Assembly: GCA_965199175.1 (NCBI GenBank)
Contig: OZ240684.1
Coordinates: 1,302,001-1,366,000, forward strand
Reading direction: 5' to 3'
Source: G963923945 sp965199175
Lineage (GTDB): Bacteria; Pseudomonadota; Alphaproteobacteria; G963923945
DNA length: 64,000 nt
Below the pieces are notes generated by a model. The model saw only the letters and a list, made by a program, of their open reading frames with translations, did not search any database and was not told the origin of the DNA. Position numbers and translations under genes: made by a program. Within the stretch, counting starts at the first letter, position 1. Every line of letters starts with the position of its first letter. This document shows, in pieces, positions 8,666-17,245 of this stretch.

Positions 8666-9772
8666 ATGACCAAACCCGAACCGAAACTCGATCTGACCGG
8701 ATTTACACCCTATATCGGTGGTGAGGCCAGAGTCCCTGGCCAGGAAAATGTTATCAAACTCTCTGCCAATGAATCGGCATTGGGCCCCAGCCCCCAGGCC
8801 ATCACCGCCTATCACGAGGCCGTTCATCAACTTCACCGCTACCCTGATGGCGGCTGTGATCATTTGCGCGATGCCCTGGCAGAGTGTTTCAATCTGGATC
8901 CTGACCGGCTGATATGCGGCAATGGTTCAGATGAGTTGATTGCTCTCCTGGTGCGGGCTTATGCCGGTCCGGGAGATGATGTTTTGGTTTCTGAATATGG
9001 CTTTTTATATTATGCTGTTGCCGCCCGTGCGGTTGGTGCCCGCCCGGTTAAAGCCCCTGAAACCAACTACACCACTGATGTTGATAAACTGATTGATGCG
9101 GTCACACCCCAGACCCGCATTGTTTTTCTGGCCAACCCCAACAACCCGACCGGCAGCTATCTTCCGCATTCTGAAATGACCCGTCTGCTTGCCGGCCTGC
9201 CTCAGCGGGTTTTGGTGGTTCTTGATGCTGCATATGCCGAATATGTCGAGGAGAATGACTACGAAGCCGGGGCTGAATGGGTCCATATGTATGATCATGT
9301 GGTGATGATCCGGACCTTTTCAAAAATTTTCGCCCTGAGCGCATTACGAATCGGTTGGGGCTATGGCCCGCCTGATGTTATGGATGTTCTCAACCGCCTG
9401 CGCGGGCCTTTCAGCGTCAACGGGCCAGCTCAGGCAGCGGCCGTTGGAGCCCTTAAAGATCGCAACTTTCTGGAACAATCGATCACGCATACCCGCCACT
9501 GGCGCATATGGCTGACTAAGGAATTAAGGGATATTGATCTGACTGTTTATCCCAGCGTTGCGAATTTTCTCCTGGTCGAATTTCCCGGGGGGAAACAATG
9601 CAATGCAGCCGCCGCAGCGGATTTTCTGAAACAGAAAGGAATCCTGGCCCGAAAAGTGGATAATTATGGCCTGCCTCATTGCTTGCGCTTCACAGTTGGC
9701 ACCGAAGCGGAAAATCGCCGGTTGCTGGCGGTATTAAGTGATTTTCGCTCTCGCTGGGGAACCGTCTCATGA
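8666..9772 (+). CDS. hisC: Histidinol-phosphate aminotransferase
   Basis: This fold-type I PLP enzyme of 368 residues converts imidazole-acetol phosphate to histidinol phosphate; in alphaproteobacteria the hisC next to tyrA often also acts on aromatic amino acids. Landmarks are the N-terminal LSANESALGPSP, FLANPNNPTGS, the DAAYAEY aspartate and the PLP lysine Lys220 in RTFSKIFALSALRIGW. It overlaps tyrA by the four bases ATGA, so the two are translationally coupled. The SD is weak (AGGGC about 9 nt upstream). Confidence 0.92.
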   Translation: MTKPEPKLDLTGFTPYIGGEARVPGQENVIKLSANESALGPSPQAITAYHEAVHQLHRYPDGGCDHLRDALAECFNLDPDRLICGNGSDELIALLVRAYAGPGDDVLVSEYGFLYYAVAARAVGARPVKAPETNYTTDVDKLIDAVTPQTRIVFLANPNNPTGSYLPHSEMTRLLAGLPQRVLVVLDAAYAEYVEENDYEAGAEWVHMYDHVVMIRTFSKIFALSALRIGWGYGPPDVMDVLNRLRGPFSVNGPAQAAAVGALKDRNFLEQSITHTRHWRIWLTKELRDIDLTVYPSVANFLLVEFPGGKQCNAAAAADFLKQKGILARKVDNYGLPHCLRFTVGTEAENRRLLAVLSDFRSRWGTVS

Positions 9773-10665
9773 CTATGTCTCCTACGTCACCTCTTTTTCA
9801 GCGTATGGCGATTATCGGAACCGGGTTAATCGGCTCCTCTCTCGGTCTGGCCTGCCGACACACTGGGCTTGCCGGGCAACGTATCGGCTGTGCACGTGGT
9901 GCCGACACGCGGGCCAAAGCCCTTGAAGTCGGGGCTGTGGATACTGTCTGTGCAGATGCCGCCACAGCCGTTGACGGAGCAGATCTTGTTGTCCTGGCCA
10001 CCCCGGTCGGGACATTCAGAACCATCGCCGAACAGATTGCTCCGGCTTTGGCACCCGGCTGTATTGTCACTGATGTGGGATCAGTCAAAAAAGCGGTTTT
10101 GCAGATGGTTGCCCCCTTTCTTCCTGATCACGTTCATTTTGTACCGGCTCACCCGATTGCCGGAACCGAATTATCCGGGCCTGGCGCCGGCTTTGCCGAT
10201 CTGTTCAAAGGCCGTTGGTGTGTTGTCACTCCGGCACCAGACACCCAGGCAACAGCCATTGATAAAATAACTGCCCTGTGGGAGGGGGTAGGCATGCATG
10301 TGAAAATCATGGATCCTGATCATCATGATTCGGCATTGGCCCTGACCTCCCATCTTCCGCATTTAATCGCTTTTACCATTGTTGGGACTGCGACGGATCT
10401 TGAGCAGGACCTTAAAACAGAGGTGATGAAATTTGCGGCTGGTGGCTTTCGTGATTTCACACGTATTGCGGCTTCTGATCCGGTTATGTGGCGGGATATT
10501 TTTCTTAATAATCGCTCGGCAACCCTGGAAATTCTTGGCCGCTTTACTGAAGATCTGGCGGTGTTGCAAAAAGCTATCCGACGTGGTGACGGGGCAGTTT
10601 TATTGGAAAAATTTACCAAAACCCATGATATACGGCGCGGCGTCATTGAAGCCGATCAAGCCTAG
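9769..10665 (+). CDS. tyrA: Prephenate/arogenate dehydrogenase
   Basis: A 298-residue NAD(P)-dependent dehydrogenase of tyrosine synthesis. The dinucleotide motif GTGLIG is at residues 17-22, and the catalytic-region HPIAGTE begins at His128. Cyclohexadienyl specificity (prephenate or arogenate) is not resolvable by eye. It follows hisC with an ATGA overlap. A perfect 8-bp hairpin with a GAAA loop lies 13 bp after the stop. Confidence 0.92.
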   Translation: MTMSPTSPLFQRMAIIGTGLIGSSLGLACRHTGLAGQRIGCARGADTRAKALEVGAVDTVCADAATAVDGADLVVLATPVGTFRTIAEQIAPALAPGCIVTDVGSVKKAVLQMVAPFLPDHVHFVPAHPIAGTELSGPGAGFADLFKGRWCVVTPAPDTQATAIDKITALWEGVGMHVKIMDPDHHDSALALTSHLPHLIAFTIVGTATDLEQDLKTEVMKFAAGGFRDFTRIAASDPVMWRDIFLNNRSATLEILGRFTEDLAVLQKAIRRGDGAVLLEKFTKTHDIRRGVIEADQA

Positions 10666-10678
10666 GCCACCAATCAAA

Positions 10679-10698
10679 GTGACGTTGAAAAACGTCAC
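10679..10698 (+). terminator. Hairpin after tyrA
   Basis: GTGACGTT-GAAA-AACGTCAC is a perfect 8-bp stem closed by a GNRA tetraloop directly after tyrA. No T-tract follows, so it may stabilise the mRNA 3' end rather than terminate by the intrinsic mechanism. Confidence 0.5.
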
Positions 10699-10718
10699 AG
10701 AGTCAATTAAATTAAAGG

Positions 10719-10925
10719 AGTCGATTTGTGGAGTGAGACTTTAAAAATGGGAGCAAGGCGTCAAAAACCAGAGCACGGCTTCGTGGGATAAGACGTCGAT
10801 TTGTGGAGCAGGACTTTAAAAAGGGCAGCAAGATTTCACGCAAATAAGACGTCGCTTTGTAGAGTAAGGCTTTAAAAAGGGGAGCAAGACTTCGTTATTC
10901 AGGTAAGACTTCTTGTGCAGGTAAG
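10719..10925. repeat. Degenerate ~38-bp repeats, tyrA-STAS spacer
   Basis: Three diverged copies of a unit beginning GTCGATTTGTGGAG and continuing GACTTTAAAAA.GGGAGCAAG start near 10719, 10795 and 10850, followed by shorter GGTAAGACTTC.T echoes at 10902-10931. They fill most of the 360-bp spacer 10666-11025. No open reading frame there is convincing. Confidence 0.7.
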
Positions 10926-11025
10926 ACTTCGTAAAGAGAAATTTCGTACAATATGCCGGTCTTGTCCGCAGCATCAAAAACACTGAGGATGAGTCCATCA
11001 TCACCTTCATTTTTAGCGATCTTGG

Positions 11026-11352
11026 ATGAGCATCATGGATTACAGCGTCAGCAAAAACGGAGATAATACAGAAGTTCGGATCAGTGGTCGTTTGACCTTC
11101 GCTGAGCATACCCAATGCCGGTCGATTGCCTCGGAACTCAAAGATTCGGAGAGCAAAAAGCAAGTGGTCGATCTCAAAGATGTTGAATTTATTGATTCAG
11201 CTGGCCTGGGTCTTTTGCTGCTGCTCCGCGACAACGCCGAAAAGAAAGGCGTTCAGATGTCTCTGCGCATCCCCGGGGAAGGACAGGTGAAACGTATGCT
11301 GGAAATAGCACGGTTTCAGGAACTGATCCCCATTGAGGACTCGCCATCTTAA
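11026..11352 (+). CDS. STAS-domain anti-sigma factor antagonist
   Basis: A 108-residue single STAS domain of the SpoIIAA/RsbV type. The phospho-acceptor serine lies in VVDLKDVEFIDSAGLGLLL; phosphorylation by an anti-sigma kinase and dephosphorylation by a PP2C-type phosphatase would switch its partner. No kinase or phosphatase gene lies in the window. ATG 11035 (MDYSVSKNG) is an alternative start. Downstream, 11383-11404 has an imperfect GCGG.AAAA/TTTT.CCGC stem that could terminate it. Confidence 0.85.
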   Translation: MSIMDYSVSKNGDNTEVRISGRLTFAEHTQCRSIASELKDSESKKQVVDLKDVEFIDSAGLGLLLLLRDNAEKKGVQMSLRIPGEGQVKRMLEIARFQELIPIEDSPS

Positions 11353-11435
11353 CGGAGGAATAGGCCGGAAAATCGATTCTTGGCGGGAAAAGGCTTTTTT
11401 CCGCTCACTTCGCGCTTACTCCCGATAAAAGCCCA

Positions 11436-11480
11436 TCATATGCCCTGGGTGACCAGGTGATTATGCGCATACGCACGCAT
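11436..11480 (-). CDS. Possible 14-residue leader-like ORF after the aptamer
   Basis: On the minus strand, GAGGG stands just before an ATG opening a 14-codon frame (MRAYAHNHLVTQGI) that ends in TGA. It is the first start codon downstream of the glycine-aptamer-like element. Such short frames arise easily by chance; it is recorded because the aptamer has no other downstream gene. Confidence 0.15.
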   Translation of the reverse strand: MRAYAHNHLVTQGI

Positions 11481-11521
11481 ATGCCCTCAAAGCACAGGTC
11501 TGCTTCAGATCTGTCGCTCGT

Positions 11522-11612
11522 GTCGAATCTGTCCGGAGGGTCTTTCGCCTGAGAGATTAGGGTGAATTGTGCCGGGATTTGGCAAAGGTCACTCAAAGAC
11601 CTCTCAGAGGTT
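11522..11612 (-). ncRNA. Glycine riboswitch-like aptamer, no target gene
   Basis: Read on the minus strand, the element contains the core signatures of the glycine aptamer in order: TCTGAGAGG at the 5' side, a variable arm, GGCACAATTCACCCTAA, then TCTCTCAGGCGAAAG and GGACAGA at the 3' side. The 5' TCTG and 3' CAGA can pair as P1. The 3' block is normally the most conserved part of this riboswitch. Only one aptamer is evident. Transcription would run towards the STAS gene in antisense; the next minus-strand gene, metX, is over 3 kb away, so no regulated gene is visible. The call rests on motif reading, not on a covariance search. Confidence 0.6.
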
Positions 11613-11861
11613 TTTCCGGAAAAAGCCCGAAGAAAAAACGCTTCAGTTCGGATACCAGGCAACCGGGCCGGAATAAAAACCAAGACCAGCCAGCGGGCAA
11701 AAAACAGTACATGACCGGAAAAAGAAGCCAAAACTATGGTCCAACCGCAGTCTGCGGAGAAAAAAAGAGGCCCTCTTCATCCCCAATGAGTCACAATCCT
11801 TAAAAAAAATTAAACTCTCCAAAGACCGCACCCCTCAAAAAGACCGCACAAAAAAACCATA

Positions 11862-11906
11862 CAGAAAAAAGACAAGACGAGACCAACAAAGATCTCGTCT
11901 TGTCTT
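11862..11906 (-). terminator. Rho-independent terminator of the cold-shock gene
   Basis: A perfect 14-bp stem AAGACAAGACGAGA / TCTCGTCTTGTCTT (11869-11882 with 11893-11906) with a 10-nt loop. On the minus strand it is followed by a run of T residues (complement of 11865-11870). It lies about 40 bp after the cold-shock stop codon. Confidence 0.9.
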
Positions 11907-11944
11907 CACTGCGCATTCTCACTGCGCATTCTCAATGCGGTCTT

Positions 11945-12163
11945 TTAGACCAGCTTGAGATTAACTGCTGATGTTCTTTTGTTACGTCCGACCTCAAGTT
12001 CAAAACTCACCGCCTGCCCCTCAGTAAGAGTCTGCAAGCCGGCCCGTTCAACCGCACTGATATGGACGAAAACGTCGCTGCCGCCTTCGTCATCTTTGAG
12101 AAACCCGTATCCTTTCGTGGGGTTAAACCACTTAACGCTTCCTGTCTTCATAGTTGTATTCAT
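11945..12163 (-). CDS. cspA: Cold-shock domain protein (CspA family)
   Basis: A 72-residue single cold-shock domain with RNP1-like KGYGFLKDD and RNP2-like DVFVHISAVERAG, which binds single-stranded nucleic acid. The frame is open 19 codons further upstream, but family proteins begin near MNTTMKTGSVKWFN; ATG 12151 (MKTGSVKWF) is equally possible. A strong terminator follows. Alphaproteobacteria carry several csp paralogues, so the exact cspA symbol is loose. Confidence 0.88.
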   Translation of the reverse strand: MNTTMKTGSVKWFNPTKGYGFLKDDEGGSDVFVHISAVERAGLQTLTEGQAVSFELEVGRNKRTSAVNLKLV

Positions 12164-12511
12164 TCCGTAATCTGTAATCGATTGAAAATATGCACCCTCC
12201 CCGCTGATTGAACTGGCCATCTACCAGGAGTCGTTTCGATCCATAGCAAAAGGCCAATAAACGGCGAGCGCAACCAGACATAACCATATTTCCGGCTCTA
12301 AGGCTATCTCCTTTTGATAATATTTTCGATTCCCATGATCACTGCCTCTGCAATGATCATAACCTCAACACTCTTTGTGATAGTCACTGCCCTGCGAAAA
12401 GGCCGATACCGGTCCTTGTTGGTGGTCACGATTATCGGCTTTGTATGGGTGTACAAACCCATGTATATCTGATGATCTTCTGTTTGTCTGAATGGAGGAC
12501 CTCTTGAACAG
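12164..12511. other. Divergent csp-TRAP spacer with inverted repeats
   Basis: This spacer holds the csp 5' region and the TRAP gene leader. Two inverted repeats are visible: ATGATCA/TGATCAT around 12337-12361, and GCCGATA/TATCGGC around 12401-12441. Either could be an operator or part of a structured leader. No small gene is evident. Confidence 0.4.
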
Positions 12512-13663
12512 ATGAATGCAGTGACCAGACAATCCAGTCCCCGGTCGGTCTTTGCCGACCAGCCGCATCAATGGCCCAGACGCAATGTTCTCCTTGGCAT
12601 GGCGGCAGCAGGAGTCGTGGCCTGTGATGAGCAAAACAATCAACAAACCAGTTCAGAAGAACGGCGGATGTGGCGGATGACCACATGCTGGCCAAAAAAT
12701 TTTCCCGGCCTGGGAACAACCGCCCAATATCTGGCCGATTATATCACCGCTGCCTCAGGGGGACGGCTGACGGTGACATTATTTGCGGCCGGAGAAATTG
12801 TCCCGGCTTTTGAGGCGATTGATGCGGTATCCAGAGGTGTTGTCGAAATGGGGCATGGCTCGCCCTATTACTGGAAGGGAAAACTGGCCGCATGCCAATT
12901 CCTGACCTCAATGCCTTTTGGGCCTGATGCTCAGGAACAAACCGCCTGGTATATCCAGGGCGGAGGGCAAGAGATTGCCGATACACTCTATGCTGAACTG
13001 GGATGTAAATTTTTCCCCGCCGGCAATACCTGCGTCCAGATGGGTGGATGGTTTAAACGGACCATCGATACCATCAATGATTTTTCAGGGTTGAAAATCC
13101 GTATGCCTGGGCTGGGCGGCGAAGTGATCAAAGCATTGGGGGCCAATGTGGTCAATTTGCCAGCCGGGGAGGTGGCTCTGGCTCTGCAATCAGGGGCCAT
13201 TGATGCCGTGGACTGGGCCGGACCCTATAATGATCTGGCTTTTGGTCTCCATAAATATGCCCGCTATTATTACTATCCCGGTTGGCATGAACCCTGCGGA
13301 ACTTTGGACTGTTTTATCAATCTCAAAGAATGGGCGAGCTTACCAGACGATCTTCAGGAAATTGTCGCAACCGCTTGTGCGGCCGCCAACCAAATCAGCA
13401 CGGCTGAATTTACCGCCCGCAATGCCAGTTCCCTGGAAAAGCTGGTTGACCAACACGGTGTCGATACCCGCCCATTTTCTCAGGATGTGCTCAATCAACT
13501 TGCCATAACCAGCCGCAACGTCATGACCGATATTGCCAATGCCGATCCACAAAGTGCCGAAATTTACCACAGCCTGACAACATTCCTGCAGACCATCCGC
13601 CGTTGGTCAGAAAATTCCGAGGCAGCCTTTCTGGAAGCACGCGAACACGCCTTAGCCCCTTAA
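12512..13663 (+). CDS. TRAP transporter substrate-binding lipoprotein
   Basis: A 383-residue DctP-family periplasmic binding protein, closest in feel to the TakP branch that binds 2-oxo acids. It starts with a twin-arginine export signal (WPRRNVLLGMAAAG) running into a lipobox (VVAC), so it is probably a Tat-exported membrane-anchored lipoprotein; family members are usually soluble. Landmarks are MTTCWPKNFPGLGTTA, LKIRMPGLGGEV, and the ligand-binding AGPYNDLAFGL and YYPGWHEPC. GGAGGA at 12494-12499 is 12 nt before ATG. No DctQ or DctM membrane subunit is adjacent, so the transport partner must be elsewhere. Confidence 0.88.
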   Translation: MNAVTRQSSPRSVFADQPHQWPRRNVLLGMAAAGVVACDEQNNQQTSSEERRMWRMTTCWPKNFPGLGTTAQYLADYITAASGGRLTVTLFAAGEIVPAFEAIDAVSRGVVEMGHGSPYYWKGKLAACQFLTSMPFGPDAQEQTAWYIQGGGQEIADTLYAELGCKFFPAGNTCVQMGGWFKRTIDTINDFSGLKIRMPGLGGEVIKALGANVVNLPAGEVALALQSGAIDAVDWAGPYNDLAFGLHKYARYYYYPGWHEPCGTLDCFINLKEWASLPDDLQEIVATACAAANQISTAEFTARNASSLEKLVDQHGVDTRPFSQDVLNQLAITSRNVMTDIANADPQSAEIYHSLTTFLQTIRRWSENSEAAFLEAREHALAP

Positions 13664-13705
13664 CCCGGTTGGCACAAAAGCCAGAGAGTACAGAAAAACC
13701 AGGGC

Positions 13706-15877
13706 TTAAAATCCACTCTCACGGATAAACACACCAACCGCCCTGCGCCATACTTCCCCGATGATGCTACGTTTCTCACCCTCAATATAGGCGGTTCCAC
13801 GCAAAGCATAGAGGTCAGACACCGGATCAGGACTCTCCATAAGAACCCGGAAAACTGCGGCTTCGGGAATATAATGCTGAGAAGAAAAATCAGCACCCGG
13901 TTTTTCACTCATCCGGGAAGGCACATCACCACCCAGAGGAGCAGCCAGCACAATATCTTTCAAAATCCGGGCACTGGTCGGGTTAATATCCCGCACCCTC
14001 ATGTCACGTGCTGCCATATCCGGAGCATCAGGATAAAAACGCACCAGATCCCCGGACCGGACATAACGAAGATCGGATTCTCTGAGATAGGCCACCGCAA
14101 CACTCTGAGAGGTGTCTGCCAAAACCACCAAAGGCAGATCATCGCTGACCCATAATCCAACCCTGAGATTGGAATTCATTTCCATCACACGCCCATCGAA
14201 AGGGGCACGGATGACCAACTGTTCCTGATGCTCCTTCAGCCCTTTCAATTCTGAAAAGGCACTGGCAAATTGCCGCCGCAAAACCGGCTCTTGCCTGATT
14301 TTTGTTGCGCTGCCACGAATCCGGGAAATGCGTAACGCCAGGCTGCGCACCCGGGTTTCTAAACGCTCGATATCCCGCTCAAGCTGTGGTGCTTCTAACT
14401 GAAAAAGGATATCTCCCTGAAAAACTCTGTCACCGGTCGACACCGCAACATTCCGTATCTGGCCGGGAGTGGGTGGATAGATGATGGTCTCACCGCCAGC
14501 CTGTAAAACAGCTGAAACCGGGATCCGTCCATGCCAGGGAACAATCAGAACCGCCAGAATACAACACAAACCGAGCATGGTCATAACCGGCCGCCACACG
14601 GTTTTTATTATGCTACGTTTCATCAATATCTCTTTGATTTCTTTATGAATTGGAATCCCTAAAAGCATAACAATCGCCGCCGCCATGATAACAAGACCCA
14701 ATGCCTTGAAGAGAAATTCGTAAACCAAAAACGCAATCCCTACAGCCAGAAAAACCCGGTACAACCAGAGCGCATAACACAGAATAATCAGAAATTTCTG
14801 CCGGGAGGGGGATAAATCCGGCTCCGGACACGGGAGTTCAAGGCCGAAAAATATCCGGCGAAGCACCCATTTTCCCATCGCGAAAGCCCGCGGATGCAAG
14901 TTATCAATCTCCAGCCAGTCAGCGAGCAGATAATAGCCGTCAAATTTCATCAAAGGGTTGAGATTGATCAATAAGGTCATCACCCAGGCCACACTCGCCA
15001 ATACGAAAGCCCCATCCCGGAACGCCCCCTGAGGCAACATCCCCCAGGCCAACAAAGCAAAAGACGCCAGAGCCAGTTCAACCAACACCCCCGCCGCCGC
15101 AATCCGCAATCGCTTAACACGATCAAATAACCGCCAGGAATCGGTGGTATCGGAATATAAAACCGGCCAGAATACCATAAAGGCGATTCCCATTGCCGGA
15201 ACCCTGACACCATAACGATGGGCGGTTGAGGCATGGGCGAATTCATGACAGATTTTTGAAATGACCAGAGCAATCACAGAATATGTTGCCCCCTCCAGGG
15301 AAACCAACCCCATCGCATTGGCCAAAAAAGCATCCCATTGGCGCAAGGCGATATAACCACCCATCATCGCGACCAGAATAACCGTCATCCAGAAACCAGG
15401 GCGGAAAAACAGGTCCGCCAATGGCGCAATCAAGCGCAAAACCGGCTCAGTTGAGCGAAGCAACGGGATGCGTAAAAACATCCCTTTTTGAACCAATGAT
15501 AAAAATGATTTTTGACCGGCTGCTGCTCGTTTTTCCCGCCATTGGGTAAAATTCTGTCGGCCAGAAAGTGCAACCAATTCATTGTGCTCAAGAAAATGGC
15601 GAACATCATCAATATCATCCTCGTCAATATCAAGAGCCGTTTCAGCCTGAACAGCCTCAATCACTGCCGAAGGATTGCCGTGCCACCAGCGCGCCAAAAT
15701 GGAAAATTCCCGCCAGCCAATCTGAAAATAAAGACTGCGAACCGGGTCTTGAATCATCCAGCTCTCGCCGGAACCGGATGTATCATCAGGCAGAATTTTC
15801 AGATTTTCTCTCAACCGGGGCAGAGCATGATCCGACATGGCTGAGGGTGGCAGAGCATCGGATGCCGGGGAGGTCAT
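13706..15877 (-). CDS. M50 metalloprotease-HlyD fusion membrane protein
   Basis: A 723-residue protein of the 'putative peptide zinc metalloprotease' type. Residues 20-105 resemble a PqqD-like small domain (LRENLKILPDDTS, DPVRSLYFQIG). A multi-spanning M50 region follows, with zinc motif HEFAH at 211-215 and a later NLNPLMKFDGYYLL supplying the third ligand. After about residue 440 there is one membrane segment and a HlyD-like adaptor part (barrel-sandwich halves flanking a coiled coil, then IRAPFDGRVMEM). It is last in the operon tolC-like / hlyD / GAF-HlyD / this gene. By context it acts in export or in processing of an exported product; the substrate is unknown. Confidence 0.8.
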   Translation of the reverse strand: MTSPASDALPPSAMSDHALPRLRENLKILPDDTSGSGESWMIQDPVRSLYFQIGWREFSILARWWHGNPSAVIEAVQAETALDIDEDDIDDVRHFLEHNELVALSGRQNFTQWREKRAAAGQKSFLSLVQKGMFLRIPLLRSTEPVLRLIAPLADLFFRPGFWMTVILVAMMGGYIALRQWDAFLANAMGLVSLEGATYSVIALVISKICHEFAHASTAHRYGVRVPAMGIAFMVFWPVLYSDTTDSWRLFDRVKRLRIAAAGVLVELALASFALLAWGMLPQGAFRDGAFVLASVAWVMTLLINLNPLMKFDGYYLLADWLEIDNLHPRAFAMGKWVLRRIFFGLELPCPEPDLSPSRQKFLIILCYALWLYRVFLAVGIAFLVYEFLFKALGLVIMAAAIVMLLGIPIHKEIKEILMKRSIIKTVWRPVMTMLGLCCILAVLIVPWHGRIPVSAVLQAGGETIIYPPTPGQIRNVAVSTGDRVFQGDILFQLEAPQLERDIERLETRVRSLALRISRIRGSATKIRQEPVLRRQFASAFSELKGLKEHQEQLVIRAPFDGRVMEMNSNLRVGLWVSDDLPLVVLADTSQSVAVAYLRESDLRYVRSGDLVRFYPDAPDMAARDMRVRDINPTSARILKDIVLAAPLGGDVPSRMSEKPGADFSSQHYIPEAAVFRVLMESPDPVSDLYALRGTAYIEGEKRSIIGEVWRRAVGVFIRESGF

Positions 15878-15895
15878 GATCCCTCCATCACATCA

Positions 15896-17245
15896 TCACA
15901 AACCGAAAGTCCGGCGTAATGCCGCCAGAGGACGCCGCATCAAAAAATAAAACAGACTCACTTCCTGGCCATACAGTTTTGCCGTCCCTTTGAGACCAAT
16001 ACGCGGGGAAGCCGTATGGTCAACAAAAACAGCCCGTAGCTGATAAGCAACCACCCCGTCAGGTTGTCGTTTCGGCAAATACCCGGCCCGTTCCAGACGC
16101 GCCTCAACCGGCTCAAGCGGGCGGGTGTTCAGATATAAGGTCACGCGGCGACCCGGCTCAACGACAATCGCATCATCAACCGGCACCTGAATATCCAAAG
16201 CAACAGCAGATGAATCAGCAACGGTGAGAATTTTTTCGCCAATCCTGACCGGGCGTCCCTCCCACTCATCAGGGTCATCAAAAATAGCAATACCAGCTGC
16301 CGGAGACGCAACCTCAATCCAGGCGAATTGCTCAGCAGCATGGGCATATTCCACCCGCTTTTCTTCCAGTTTAGCCTCCAGAACAGCCAGATTAGATTTA
16401 GCCTGCCGATCACCAAAGGCTTGCTTGCGTGCAACATCCAGCTCTTCTTCAGCCAAAGCCAGTGCTTTTTCGGCAATATCATTGGCGGTTTTCAACCCCA
16501 CCGCCACAAAACGAAACAATGGTTGCCCTTTTTTGACCGAAGCATTGGGAAGAATCAAAAAATCCTCAATCACCCCGTCAATCGGTGAACTCACCACATA
16601 GGGTGTCCGGGCAATCACCTCAGCCGGGGCAAGAACGGTAATCCGGACAGGAAAAAATAAGGCCGCCACAGCAAGAACCGCGATACCGGCAAAAACCGGC
16701 CTGGATTTTAAAAACCCCGGAAGATGTCTCAACTGCAAGCCGCTTTGAGCATCAATCAGAGCAAAACTCTGGGCTAAGGCATTGGCCAACCGGCTGATAA
16801 TATAAAGTTCACCATCATTCCAGGGCGCAGAACGAAAAAACAGAATCCCGCCATTCACCCCCCTTTGTCCGGCGATCATTGGTCGCCACAGAACCCCGCC
16901 ATGCCCCCATTCCTCCCATCCTTGCCTGAGGGAGGGGGGAAGTTCTCCGGCATCCAGAATAGAAGGATACTGAACCCTCTTGCTTTCAAATAAATGCTCA
17001 ACCAAATGATTGCACCATTCCACCATCGGCGCATTGGCTTCGATCGAAGAAACACCGGAAATTGCCGTCACGGATCGGTCAGGCTGACGCCACAACACCG
17101 CATGATCATAATCGACCAAACGCTTGCATTCATTCACCGCAATAAAACTCAGGCTATCATCGTCGGGAGCCTGACGGATATCCCATTCGACTTGTAAAAG
17201 AGCACTGAGTTTTTGTGTCGATGTATCTTCTGTGTCCGGTTTCAC
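15896..17245 (-). CDS. GAF-like/HlyD adaptor protein of the export operon
   Basis: A 449-residue protein. Residues 1-170 resemble a GAF-type sensor domain (DYDHAVLWRQPDRSVTAISG, GGILFFRSAPWNDGEL). One membrane segment lies near 185-203 (FAGIAVLAVAALFFPV). The remainder is a HlyD/biotin-lipoyl adaptor: SSPIDGVIEDF and ASPAAGIAIF are the two half-motifs around a coiled coil. The topology places a cytoplasmic sensor in front of a periplasmic adaptor. It overlaps the upstream hlyD by ATGA and is 18 bp from the M50 gene. Confidence 0.75.
   Translation of the reverse strand: MKPDTEDTSTQKLSALLQVEWDIRQAPDDDSLSFIAVNECKRLVDYDHAVLWRQPDRSVTAISGVSSIEANAPMVEWCNHLVEHLFESKRVQYPSILDAGELPPSLRQGWEEWGHGGVLWRPMIAGQRGVNGGILFFRSAPWNDGELYIISRLANALAQSFALIDAQSGLQLRHLPGFLKSRPVFAGIAVLAVAALFFPVRITVLAPAEVIARTPYVVSSPIDGVIEDFLILPNASVKKGQPLFRFVAVGLKTANDIAEKALALAEEELDVARKQAFGDRQAKSNLAVLEAKLEEKRVEYAHAAEQFAWIEVASPAAGIAIFDDPDEWEGRPVRIGEKILTVADSSAVALDIQVPVDDAIVVEPGRRVTLYLNTRPLEPVEARLERAGYLPKRQPDGVVAYQLRAVFVDHTASPRIGLKGTAKLYGQEVSLFYFLMRRPLAALRRTFGL

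Larger units (their letters stand above)
11353..11944. other. Spacer with orphan aptamer, 14-codon ORF and terminator
   Basis: This 592-bp spacer has no convincing protein gene of normal size. It holds the glycine-riboswitch-like element on the minus strand (11522-11612), a 14-codon minus-strand frame (11436-11480) and the cold-shock gene terminator (11862-11906). Reading frames up to 108 codons here are low-complexity and run across these structures. Confidence 0.6.

Noticed and set aside
11405..11731. 108-codon minus-strand frame covering the glycine aptamer
   Set aside because: It runs through the structured RNA element and has no SD or recognisable domain.
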